From Cephalotrichum gorgonifer (taxonomy: Eukaryota; Ascomycota; Sordariomycetes; Microascales; Microascaceae): a stretch of 64,000 nucleotides of DNA. The notes under the pieces are model-generated. The model was not told where the DNA came from. It saw only the letters and a list, made by a program, of their open reading frames with translations, and did no database searches. Position numbers and translations under genes: made by a program. Each line of letters begins with the position of its first letter. The stretch's first letter is position 1. The stretch spans positions 1,260,459 through 1,324,458 of the forward strand of contig ONZQ02000006.1 in the NCBI GenBank assembly GCA_900312665.1. The letters run 5' to 3'. Shown here in pieces: positions 42,528 to 51,471 of this stretch.

Positions 42528-45500
42528 ATGAATCGCGATTACAGGATAGTGCGCAAGCTCCTCGGCCGAGGCGCACCCGACAGCACCACTGATTCGCCCC
42601 CCGGCGCAGGCAGCGCCGACGTCACCAGCGCGCCCTCCATTCCCCCGACCTACCGATCTAGCGTCTCGCAGAACGCCGTTTACCCCGCCAGCGTCCCGAT
42701 ATTATGTCTCGACGCATCCCCCGATAAGCGCGTCGCTATCCTGGGCGGTCGCCATATCCTCAAGACTATCAACGTCGATGGGCTGTCTATCATCGAAGGG
42801 GTCGATGTGAGGGCTGCGATATCGGCTCAGCCTGTCGTGGCGAAGGGTGTCGCGAGCTCGCTGGCCGACCAGCTGTCGATCAAAGACGTCAAGTGGCACG
42901 GGGACTCGACTATATTCACGGCCTGTTCGAACGGAAAGATATTCTCCTACGACATCGCGAGGCTCGGCGCCGGGCTAGAGTTTGTGCAAACGAGGGAGGA
43001 TTCGCGACAGGTCAACACGCTAGACATCAACCCGCATCGAGGATCCTACCTACTCTCTGGAAGCCAGGACGGGCTAGTGCGGTGTTTTGACATTAGGGCA
43101 CCGCAGCCGAGCTGGACTGGCGGCCTGACCTTCCGCGCTGTCCAGGCTTTCAAGTGCAATGCGGATGGCGTGCGACATGTGAAGTGGTCGCCGACGGACG
43201 GCATGTGCTTCGCGTGTGGGACGGAGTCGGGCGTGATTATGAAGTGGGATATCCGGAAGGCTAATAGCCCCTTGCTGAGGCTGGCCGCTCACGACAAGAG
43301 TTGCTCTTCGATATCGTGGCACCCCGATGGCGACCACCTCATGAGCGCGGGATGGGATAGCAAATGCCACGTGTGGAATCTGAGCAAGTCGGATAAGCGG
43401 CAAAAACCCAAAGCCACGATCTCGACCCCGGCACCTGTTTCCACCATCGCCTGGAGACCGGGCCTCTGGTCCGCGACGGCTCAGGGGAACCGCGTCGCCC
43501 AGGTCGCGGTATCCTACGACGACAGCAGCCAGAAGCGATATGGTATTAATGCTGTGCACGTCTGGGACCTGTCCCGGCCAACGATGCCGTTCAAGGAAAT
43601 CGAGCGATTCGACTCCCCGCCCTCCAGTCTTCTCTGGAAGGACCAGGATCTCCTCTGGACCGCGGGGGGAGACGGCCTCTTTACCCAGTGTGATGTCGCC
43701 TATGCGCCGAGGGTCGTCGATAGGCAGTCGCTATCGAGTTTTGCATTATCCCCGAGGGGTGACGTCATCATGTTCCTCGACGAGCGACCAGAGGCTCTGC
43801 GGCCGCGCCCCCCGCCGCCGGTGCAGAAACCCTCCTCTGTGAAGAGGCCCATATTTGGATCGAGTCCAACGGCACCTATGCTTAGCATCAGCCGGAGCGA
43901 CTCGGAAGAGGACGTCGTGGGAAGCTTCGTGGGGCCTCGTAGGAGGGTCAATAGGTCTCGCCAGCGTCGGAGCAGCCGATCCTTGCCTCCTAACTCGAAC
44001 CCCAGCGCTAGCTCGACGCCCCCCTCAGCAACTATTGCGTTGAAGCAGCCCGACCTTACCCTTGACCAGTCTCTCAAGGTCACCGGTATGTTTAAGACCC
44101 AGCAGTCAATGGCGTTCGGGCATATCCCAGCCGCCACGCAAGTGGGCAACTACCATTACCTGTCCGCCAGCTACCTCGAGATTCTCGAGCGAGAACTTCC
44201 GTCTCGCGAACCGGAGGGGAAGCCTCTTGTTGACAGAGTTGGGATTGTTATGGAGCAGTTCGCGAGGACCGCGGAGAGCGCGAGACTTTTCCGTCTGGCG
44301 CAGTCGTGGAGGATATTAGCATACGTTGTGAAGCTCTTACTCGTCCGGAGGGGCCAGTATCACCTGGAGAAGAGGCTGGGTATTTCGCCCGAAAAGACAA
44401 AGAATGTGCCTGCAAAATTGCAGGGTATCGACTCCTCCAGCTTGCATGTTGACCTTCCGGGGGAGAATACTCCTAGAATGGCCTCCGGATCTAGGAGTCT
44501 AGCCCCCGAACATCGCAACCGCTCTGTCCGATCACTTCTAGCGGAAGAAATCGAGAGTACATCCAACCTGGCGACCCCAGTCGCGAGACCCGTCGAAAAC
44601 CTCGTGGGCAGCGATCACGACTTCGTTCCCGGGAAGCGACTCACCCCGGTGTTAGAGCCAGAGAGCTTCACTCTTGGACCTGCTGCGCACCCAGGCTTGA
44701 TAAATAGCCCTAGGAAGCGACTTGACTCGGAACCCATCTCTGTCGAGAGCAACGGGAGCGGACAGACGGAGGAGTCGATCACGGACGGGTATGACTTTTA
44801 CGATGTGGGTGCCCTGGCGCGGGCGATTGACGTGCCTGTGTCGAGGACGCAGGAGGTACCTCCTCCGCCTCTATCCTATGGGCCACAGACCCCGAATAGC
44901 AGGCCCCCCGGCATGCGCAGGGATTCGGAGGATAGCTACGGGCAGATGTTCTCGGAGTCTGGATCCACGAGCACTAGAATGTCTGTGGCCAGGGGATCGC
45001 TCATGGGGACTAGCGGCCTGAGGACTAATCGACTAACTGATATAATGGAAAAACGCGACGAAGCGCGCGGGGCGCGGAGCGAGACGACCGAGAGCGAGTA
45101 TGAGAGCCGCATACGAGGGAAAGAATTCGAGGAACCTTCTCCCGAGAAGACGCATAAGAACGGGGTAATTCGCCAGCCCGAGTCGCCGGACGAGATGTTC
45201 TTGATCTCGCAGACCACGATGGGGACAGACCCCTACTCCCAGGAGTCCATCCCGTCACAGCAAGACTACCATGGCGCGAACGGCAATGACAGCCGCCGCC
45301 ACCACCTCTCGGAGAGTGAGCAGCACCGACAGCTAATGAAACCCGTCCGCACGGAACCCGCACCCCTGTCCAGGGAGCAGAGCCAGGTGGTCACAGAAAC
45401 GGACTACCTCCCCTGGGCCAACGACCCGCCCTACCCCCACCCCCTCGCTTCGGCCCGCGAAGTCACCCCTCTCGCCTCGGGCCCGACGAGCCCCCTAGAC

Positions 45501-46328
45501 CCCTACACGACCATCTCCCGCACCCTCGAGTACGAGACGCGCAGCTCGGCACTCCACGCCTCTGCCATGATTCTCCTCTTGAAACCACTAGTCCCCGACT
45601 CCGTCATTGACCCGTTCCACGCCATGTCCATCCTCCGGCAGCACCACGCGCGCCTCATGGGCATGGCGCTCTTCGTCGAGGCCGCGCACCTCCGGAATCT
45701 CTGCGTGAAGGGATGGCCAGAGGGCCTGCCCACGTGGGGAGAGTCGTACCCGTCCATCTTCGGCCCGGCGCAGCAGAACATCAAGGTCTCGTTCTTCTGC
45801 GCCAGTTGCAGGAAGTCCCGGGACGTGGACCCCAGGGACAAGCGCGCCGTGTGGACGTGCGAGCGGTGCGGGGCGCGCGCGGCGCCATGCGCCGTTTGCG
45901 GGCACAGGGAGCTGGAGGCCGAGGCTGAGGGCGAGCTGTGCGGGTGGTGGTACTGCCCCGCGTGCGCGCACGGCGGGCACGCGAGCTGCCTCGAGGCGTG
46001 GCACGGCGAGGCGGAGGGGTGCTGCCCCGTCGACGGGTGCGGCCACGCGTGCCTCCCCGGGAGGTGCCGCGCGGAGAACGGCGCCTCGAGGTCGGAGGAG
46101 GTGGCGAGGCACGTCGTCGTCGAGAGGTTGGAGAAGAGGGGGAGCCCTGCCGGGACGCCGGTCAGGGGGGACAGAATACAGGTTGCGCAGAGCAGCGCCG
46201 CCGACAGCGCGAGGGAGGCGCTGGGGTCTGGTGTGCCTCCCGCGAGGGCGGGGCCGGGCATGGGGAGCCCTGCGGGGAGGGGGAGGGAGAGAAGGAAGAG
46301 CGTCAAGTTTGTCGGGAGCGGGAGCTAA
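42528..46328 (+). CDS. RTC1: Rtc1 / WDR24 homologue, SEA (GATOR2-like) complex
   Basis: Single exon of 1266 residues. It starts MNRDYRIVRKLLG, followed by a WD40 propeller (about 55-400) with blocks such as DVKWHGDSTIFTACSNGKIF, SYLLSGSQDGLVRCFDIRAP, SISWHPDGDHLMSAGWDSKCHVW and HVWDLSRPTMPFKEIERF. A long disordered Ser/Pro-rich middle follows. Near the C-terminus is a helical region (ILLLLKPLVPDSV-like) and a cysteine-rich RING-type zinc domain with paired CxxC motifs (FFCASCRKSR, WTCERCGARAAPCAVCG, YCPACAHGGHASCLEAW), typical of WDR24/Sea2. The complex acts at the vacuole to relieve inhibition of TORC1 by amino-acid sensing. It converges with the VPS38-like gene about 500 bp away. Confidence 0.93.
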   Translation: MNRDYRIVRKLLGRGAPDSTTDSPPGAGSADVTSAPSIPPTYRSSVSQNAVYPASVPILCLDASPDKRVAILGGRHILKTINVDGLSIIEGVDVRAAISAQPVVAKGVASSLADQLSIKDVKWHGDSTIFTACSNGKIFSYDIARLGAGLEFVQTREDSRQVNTLDINPHRGSYLLSGSQDGLVRCFDIRAPQPSWTGGLTFRAVQAFKCNADGVRHVKWSPTDGMCFACGTESGVIMKWDIRKANSPLLRLAAHDKSCSSISWHPDGDHLMSAGWDSKCHVWNLSKSDKRQKPKATISTPAPVSTIAWRPGLWSATAQGNRVAQVAVSYDDSSQKRYGINAVHVWDLSRPTMPFKEIERFDSPPSSLLWKDQDLLWTAGGDGLFTQCDVAYAPRVVDRQSLSSFALSPRGDVIMFLDERPEALRPRPPPPVQKPSSVKRPIFGSSPTAPMLSISRSDSEEDVVGSFVGPRRRVNRSRQRRSSRSLPPNSNPSASSTPPSATIALKQPDLTLDQSLKVTGMFKTQQSMAFGHIPAATQVGNYHYLSASYLEILERELPSREPEGKPLVDRVGIVMEQFARTAESARLFRLAQSWRILAYVVKLLLVRRGQYHLEKRLGISPEKTKNVPAKLQGIDSSSLHVDLPGENTPRMASGSRSLAPEHRNRSVRSLLAEEIESTSNLATPVARPVENLVGSDHDFVPGKRLTPVLEPESFTLGPAAHPGLINSPRKRLDSEPISVESNGSGQTEESITDGYDFYDVGALARAIDVPVSRTQEVPPPPLSYGPQTPNSRPPGMRRDSEDSYGQMFSESGSTSTRMSVARGSLMGTSGLRTNRLTDIMEKRDEARGARSETTESEYESRIRGKEFEEPSPEKTHKNGVIRQPESPDEMFLISQTTMGTDPYSQESIPSQQDYHGANGNDSRRHHLSESEQHRQLMKPVRTEPAPLSREQSQVVTETDYLPWANDPPYPHPLASAREVTPLASGPTSPLDPYTTISRTLEYETRSSALHASAMILLLKPLVPDSVIDPFHAMSILRQHHARLMGMALFVEAAHLRNLCVKGWPEGLPTWGESYPSIFGPAQQNIKVSFFCASCRKSRDVDPRDKRAVWTCERCGARAAPCAVCGHRELEAEAEGELCGWWYCPACAHGGHASCLEAWHGEAEGCCPVDGCGHACLPGRCRAENGASRSEEVARHVVVERLEKRGSPAGTPVRGDRIQVAQSSAADSAREALGSGVPPARAGPGMGSPAGRGRERRKSVKFVGSGS

Positions 46329-46829
46329 AGCTATCATGCTAGGGGTATTTTCTGTTTTGTTTTTGCTGAACTTTGTCTGGGAATCTCGGGGACTGGCATT
46401 TTCTTTCCTCTTGCGACTGTATATGTATCATGGCTTGCATTCGAACGGAAGATGGCGGGGTAAGTGGGGAGAGAGGGCATCATCCGGGTGGATGGGGAGT
46501 TTTGGTGTCGAGTGTATACTATGTACCATGGCCATGTTTTCGAAACTTTCATGAACGCGGCTGAAGCTAATATAATGCTTGTGTTATTACGGGTATCGAT
46601 CTGTTCTGCTTCTGCTTCTTACGTCTATGTTATCCTGTCCCCATGTATACCCCCGTTCTTTTGCCCTCGCTGACGTGAAAACAGCAAGAAAAGGCGCCGG
46701 CAAGATAGACGCTCCTACCCGCCACTTACAGCAAGTATTAACTCTAGAGAGCACATGTTTGTGGCGAGTCATGGTTCCGCCCCGCAAATAGCAGCCCAAG
46801 GGCTGTACAATTATACATAGATATATACC
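46329..46829. other. Convergent 3' region of RTC1 and the VPS38-like gene
   Basis: About 500 bp of non-coding sequence. I see no further feature. Confidence 0.4.
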
Positions 46830-48883
46830 TCACTTGGACACGTTCTCCCTCATCCCCTTTGTCCTCAGCGTCAGCTTCACCTCCTCCTCCCTAAACGGTA
46901 GCGGCAGGCCGATACCCTTCGTGACCTGGTCCCCATTCGTGATGGGAGCCTCCTCCCGCACTTGGGTAGCAGCACCCTCTCTCACGCCATCACCTACCCC
47001 CTCCGCGCTTTGTACAAGGGGTCCCCACAGCCCCCTCACGCCGCCCTTCTTCCTCTCCGGCACCTCCTCGCTCCCCGCACAGCACATGTAGACTAAGTAC
47101 TTCAGGTTCGGCAGCGTCTCCCTGATGTCCACGACCCTCAGCCCCCTCCCCACGCACAGGGCCTCCACGTTCTTGTTCAGCAGGAACCACGCGTACTCGA
47201 AGCGGAAGTGGCCGGCCGTCGACCCCCCGCGGGGAAGGTACAGCGGGAACTCCCTCCCGCGGCGGTAGAGCTGCGGGTTCGCGTCCGACAGCAGCGAGAT
47301 GTCGTCGCGGACCGAGGACCGCGAGCCGAGAGGGGTGACGGGGTAGGGGAGCGGCGTGGAGAGGTAGTACTGCAGTATGTCGACGAGCAGCGCCGCGTAT
47401 CCCAGCGCGGCAGAGAGGGCGTCCTCGTCAGCACCGCGCCCCGTGGCGGCGTCGAGGACCGTGTTGGGGAGGGGGAGGCCGCAGATGCGGAAGGATAGCG
47501 GCGGGCCCGAGGGGATGGGGTCGATGCGGAATATGTCGCCCAGATCGGCGACGACGCGGCGGCGCTGGCCGCGGATGAGGTCGCGCGCGTGCTCGACGGA
47601 GGTACGGGCGGAGGCGAGCTTTGCGCGCGCGTGAGACACGNNNNNNNNNNNNNNNNNNNNNNNNNNNNNNNNNNNNNNNNNNNNNNNNNNNNNNNNNNNN
47701 NNNNNNNNNNNNNNNNNNNNNNNNNNNNNNNNNNNNNNNNNNNNNNNNNNNNNNNNNNNNNNNNNNNNNNNNNNNNNNNNNNNNNNNNNNNNNNNNNNNN
47801 NNNNNNNNNNNNNNNNNNNNNNNNNNNNNNNNNNNNNNNNNNNNNNNNNNNNNNNNNNNNNNNNNNNNNNNNNNNNNNNNNNNNNNNNNNNNNNNNNNNN
47901 NNNNNNNNNNNNNNNNNNNNNNNNNNNNNNNNNNNNNNNNNNNNNNNNNNNNNNNNNNNNNNNNNNNNNNNNNNNNNNNNNNNNNNGAGGATGGTGTTTA
48001 TCTGGGAGGTGATGGCATGGTGGGTGGCCAGGGCGTCCTGGATGGAGTTGTCTAGGGTGGCGAGCTTCATGAGGGCGTTGTAGGAGGAGGTCGGGAGGGG
48101 CGCGGGCGCGGGCTTCCGGGGTCGCGCGGGAGGGGTGGCTATGTCGGCGGAGTAGATTCCGTCCGTGAGGTGGAAGACTAGGGCGTTTGGGGGGAAGTGG
48201 CGGTCTTCGAGGGACCCGAGGTAGTGGAGGCTTCGGAGGTCGACGGCGTCCTCTAGGAGGAGGCACCACGTGTTCTGCCTCTTCGCCCAGAACTTGACGG
48301 TGAATTGTGACGTGCGGGTGATATCGGGGTGGTCGCGCGTGAGGTCGAAGAAGCGGAAGTTGAAGTTCTGTTTCCGTCCCCGGAGGGGTATACTAGTCAG
48401 CCATGGCCCTGATGATGTGCTCGACTACCTCTACCTCCCCACAGCTCCGACCTCCCGGGAGGGAAAGCAGGGTATACTACTCACCGAAGCCCTCTCGACC
48501 ACCTCGCTCAAGTAAACCGGCTCCGCCCCGTCACAATGCAGCGAGAAGAAGCCATCCGCCACCCTCTCCTCCACGGTCCTCTCCAGCCTCTTCTGCCTCT
48601 CCGCCGGCCCCTGGGCGCCCCCTATAGCCACGCTCCCCCTCCGGGCCCCCGCCCGCAGGCTCTCGGACGACCTCGTGTCACCCAGCTCACCCAGCGACGA
48701 GCCCCTCCTCCTCCTCTTCGACTTCTTGGGGGACGCGGAGGGGGAGGAGGACGCCTTGAGCTCCGAGTCGTCGACGGTGCGGAGGGCGTGGCGCTCGAAG
48801 GTCAGGTTACGGAGGTAGATGCCCCGGAGGTGGCGGAGTCGGCGGTTCTGCGGGATGAGGAGGGGCCTGCCGTCCGACGCCAT
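46830..48883 (-). CDS. VPS38: Vps38 / UVRAG-like subunit of PI3-kinase complex II (interrupted by assembly gap)
   Basis: Exon 1 is 48883-48485. Exon 2 begins at 48367, and the frame then runs into the gap at 47986. The N-terminus, MASDGRPLLIPQNRRLRHLRGI with YLRNLTF and a Lys/Arg/Ser stretch, and the C2-like block after the first intron (FNFRFFDLT, WAKRQNTWCLLLEDAVDLRSLHYLG, LVFHLTDGIY) fit UVRAG/Vps38. Coiled-coil residues flank the gap. Beyond it, LGDIFRIDPI, ALGYAALLVDILQYYLSTPLPYPVTPLGSRS and FEYAWFLLNKNVEALC match the Atg14/UVRAG domain. The reading frame before the gap differs from that after it by one position, so the true missing sequence is not exactly 346 bases or contains an intron. 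The stop is at 46830. The complex makes PI3P on endosomes and vacuoles for sorting. Confidence 0.85.
47641..47986. other. Assembly gap (346 N)
   Basis: A continuous run of N inside the coiled-coil region of the VPS38-like gene. Flanking sequence is GC-rich. Any protein drawn across it is unreliable. Confidence 1.
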
Positions 48884-49539
48884 CGTTGTCGTGTGGCCCC
48901 CGGCCGTGACAGCTGTCGTTATCGGTCAGGAAATATGCGAGGGTTGGCTGAAGCACGCGCGGCTGGTCTAGTTCGGGAACTGGGCGCTTGAAGCAGGGAC
49001 CGGGACCGCTTTAGGAGATGGTCGGCGGCATTGACGACTTGGGATTCCCGTATTCGGTGTCAGGATCCAGGTGAACGGGATCACCGGTCGGGATTGTGGG
49101 AAGCCAAGCTGTGTGGCTGGGTTGTTGGGATGTATGTCGTCAAATGAGGCTGTCGGAGCTTGGATCTCCTTCCACGTGGTGCCGCCCAAAGGTGGTTCAA
49201 ATGAACCAGGTGCGCCGACACCAGCACAAGTACATAGAACACGTACCACCTACAAGGAGCTTGGTCCTGTGAAGGTTCAAGGCGGAGCTGGAGCTACGTG
49301 ATGGGACTGCTCTGGCCAATCAAACGAAGCTGGAGAGTGACGAAGGGCAATTTGCAGCTGGCGCCAACTGTAATTTTCTTGCTTGGTGTGTCGTTGGTGG
49401 GGTTGAGTATCATCAGCAGGAGTATCTCTACTTTGGTAAATAATGATTTACACCACGCGTCTGCATCACCAATGTCGACTCTGATGAAGGAGCAAAAAAA
49501 GATCGGTACCCGAGTTGTTCTCGGGTGCACTGGGAATTG
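48884..49539. other. VPS38-like promoter and tRNA-Lys 3' flank
   Basis: 656 bp without a visible gene. A T7 run on the - strand at 49494-49500 could serve as a tRNA-Lys terminator, although it lies about 40 bases from the tRNA end. Confidence 0.4.
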
Positions 49540-49612
49540 AGCCCAATGCGGGGGTCGAACCCGCAGCCTTCAGATTAAGAGTCTGACGCTCTACCGATTG
49601 AGCTAACCGGGC
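49540..49612 (-). tRNA. tRNA-Lys(CTT)
   Basis: A 73-nt cloverleaf without intron. The acceptor stem GCCCGGT/ATTGGGC closes with one mismatch or wobble, the D arm GCTCAATCGGTAGAGC is intact, the anticodon stem CAGAC/GTCTG-like region encloses CTCTTAA with anticodon CTT, and the T arm GCGGGTTCGACCCCCGC is perfect. The sequence resembles other fungal tRNA-Lys(CTT). Confidence 0.93.
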
Positions 49613-50100
49613 GGGTTATTTGATTGTGGAACTATGGTGGCGAAGGTTGCACTAACAAGCTTTGGACGGACGCGTGGTGGATTTCAAGATCAAGGTCTGC
49701 CCAGAAAAATCGAGGGAAGGTGTCGATCGAGGCGGGGTCTACGGGAACGGGAACGTTCGATATTCTTCATCTATGCAGGGCGCCTTTTGGGTACCTTGCT
49801 TTCAATATGCTGTAGACTGCGTGGTCCAGACCTTCATTCTGGGGGAAGCGTTCAAGGGTGGACCAACATGCTCACGATTTACTCCCTGCGCAGCTTCTCT
49901 CCGGTGGACATGCCCGGTCTTCACGTCTTATCCAACATTGAAGTGTCAAAAAAGGTGTTCAATTTCTTCCTAATACGCTCCATAACATGCACCACATTAT
50001 CAAACTCCGCCCAGCCCGGTAAACCACAGTAACCAAGGAACCCAGAACAAAGAAAAAACAACCCCCCAATCCCTAATTACAGAACATTTTCTCGTCATCC
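49613..50100. other. Between tRNA-Lys and xylitol dehydrogenase 3' end
   Basis: 488 bp with no convincing gene. The last 100 bp before the dehydrogenase stop probably form its 3' UTR. Confidence 0.4.
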
Positions 50101-51471
50101 CTAGATGGTCTCGTTGGGCCCGGCGATCAGCATCTTGATGACCTGGCCCTCCCTGACCTTCTCGAAGGCCTTCTCGGCGTCCTTGAAGGCCACGACGCCG
50201 CTGACCATCTTCTTCACGTCGACCAGGCCGCTGGACAGCAGCTGGACTGCGAGCTTGTAGTCGCCGCTGCCGTACCTGAAGCTGCCCTTGGCGGTGACCT
50301 CCTTCAGGCAGAGCTTCATGATGGGGAAGTTGATGTCGGACTTGCCCATGCCGCCCTGGACGTAGGTGCCACCCATCCTGACGACGTGCAGGCTGGTCTG
50401 GATGGAGGGCTCGGCGCCGCTGGCGTCGATGACGACGTCGGCGCCCTCGCCGAGGCCGCACTCCCTGATTAGGTTCGCGGCATTCTCCTCAGCCGAGACG
50501 CGCTGGGACATGTAGGTGTGGGTGGCGCCGATGGTCTTGGCGAACTCGAGCTTGGAGGGAATGATGTCGACGCTGACGACCTTGCTGGCGCCGAAGGCCC
50601 TCGCGACAGCGGCGCACAAGAGGCCGACGGGGCCGGCGCCCATGACGACGACGGAGTCGCCGGGCTGGACGCCGCCCTGCTTGACGATGTGGACGCCGAC
50701 AGCGAGGGGCTCGACCATGGCGCCCTCCTGGAGGGAGACGTTGTCGGGGAGCTTGTAGCAGAAGTCGGCGGGGGCGGACCAGAAGCCGGCGAGGGTGCCG
50801 TCGTAGGGCGGGGTGGCGGCGAAGGCCATCTCGGGGCAGAGGTTGTAGTGGCCGCCGAGGCAGCTGGCGCAGTGGCGGCAGGGGTAGCCGGGCTCGAGGG
50901 CGACGCGGTCACCGACGGCGAGGCTGGTGACGGCGGAGCCGACCGAGACGACGGTGCCGGCGGACTCGTGGCCGAGGACCATGGGGGACTTGACGACGAA
51001 GTGGCCGATGGCACCGTGGAGCCAGTAGTGGACGTCGGAGCCGCAGATGCCGGTGTAGTTGACGGCCACGAGGACGTCGCGGTCGGTCTTGAGTGTGGGG
51101 ATGGGACGCTCCTCGAAGGTGAGGTCTAGGGGCTTGTTCAGGATGAAGGAGAGGTTCTGGGACAGTGGAGTTAGTTGACGTTCAGGCTTCCGTTTCTGGA
51201 GGCGGATGAAGGAGATTTTGCATACGCTCTTGCCAGCGGTCAGGTCAACGGCGGGAGTCGCCTCGGTAGAAGCAGCCGGGGCGGCCTCAGTAGGCGCCGC
51301 CGCCGCCTTCTCCTTCTCGGACTGGGCCGCTACGGCGGGGGCTTCCGCCTCGGGGGCGGGAGTGGTCTCTGCAACAGCAGCCGGGGTCTCGGCGACGGGG
51401 GCGGCGTTCTGCTCGACGGCCGCGGCCGGAGCGACGACCTCCTCAGCGGGGGGAGCGCAGCTGGTGCACAT
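50101..51471 (-). CDS. xdhA: Xylitol dehydrogenase (D-xylulose reductase), with N-terminal extension
   Basis: Two exons, 51471-51226 and 51156-50101. The intron (GTATGC donor, CAACTAAC branch point, CCCAG acceptor) is 69 bp, a multiple of three with no stop, so an unspliced message would also read through. The spliced product is 433 residues. It is a zinc medium-chain dehydrogenase oxidising xylitol to D-xylulose with NAD+, in pentose catabolism. Catalytic zinc ligands: GICGSDVHYW and GHESAGTV. Structural zinc: the four Cys of CRHCASCLGGHYNLC. Nucleotide fold: VMGAGPVGLL, with SVDI after it. MAFAATPPYDGTLAGFW and GGTYVQGGMGKSDI favour XDH over arabinitol dehydrogenase. Exon 1 encodes about 82 residues rich in Ala, Pro and Glu starting MCTSCAPP; the usual family begins near NLSF, so this is an extra N-terminal tail. 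Confidence 0.9.
   Translation of the reverse strand: MCTSCAPPAEEVVAPAAAVEQNAAPVAETPAAVAETTPAPEAEAPAVAAQSEKEKAAAAPTEAAPAASTEATPAVDLTAGKSVCKISFIRLQKRKPERQLTPLSQNLSFILNKPLDLTFEERPIPTLKTDRDVLVAVNYTGICGSDVHYWLHGAIGHFVVKSPMVLGHESAGTVVSVGSAVTSLAVGDRVALEPGYPCRHCASCLGGHYNLCPEMAFAATPPYDGTLAGFWSAPADFCYKLPDNVSLQEGAMVEPLAVGVHIVKQGGVQPGDSVVVMGAGPVGLLCAAVARAFGASKVVSVDIIPSKLEFAKTIGATHTYMSQRVSAEENAANLIRECGLGEGADVVIDASGAEPSIQTSLHVVRMGGTYVQGGMGKSDINFPIMKLCLKEVTAKGSFRYGSGDYKLAVQLLSSGLVDVKKMVSGVVAFKDAEKAFEKVREGQVIKMLIAGPNETI

Noticed and set aside
50518..51129. 203-codon Gly/Asp/Val-rich frame antisense to xylitol dehydrogenase
   Set aside because: Composition is explained by the complement of the dehydrogenase codons.
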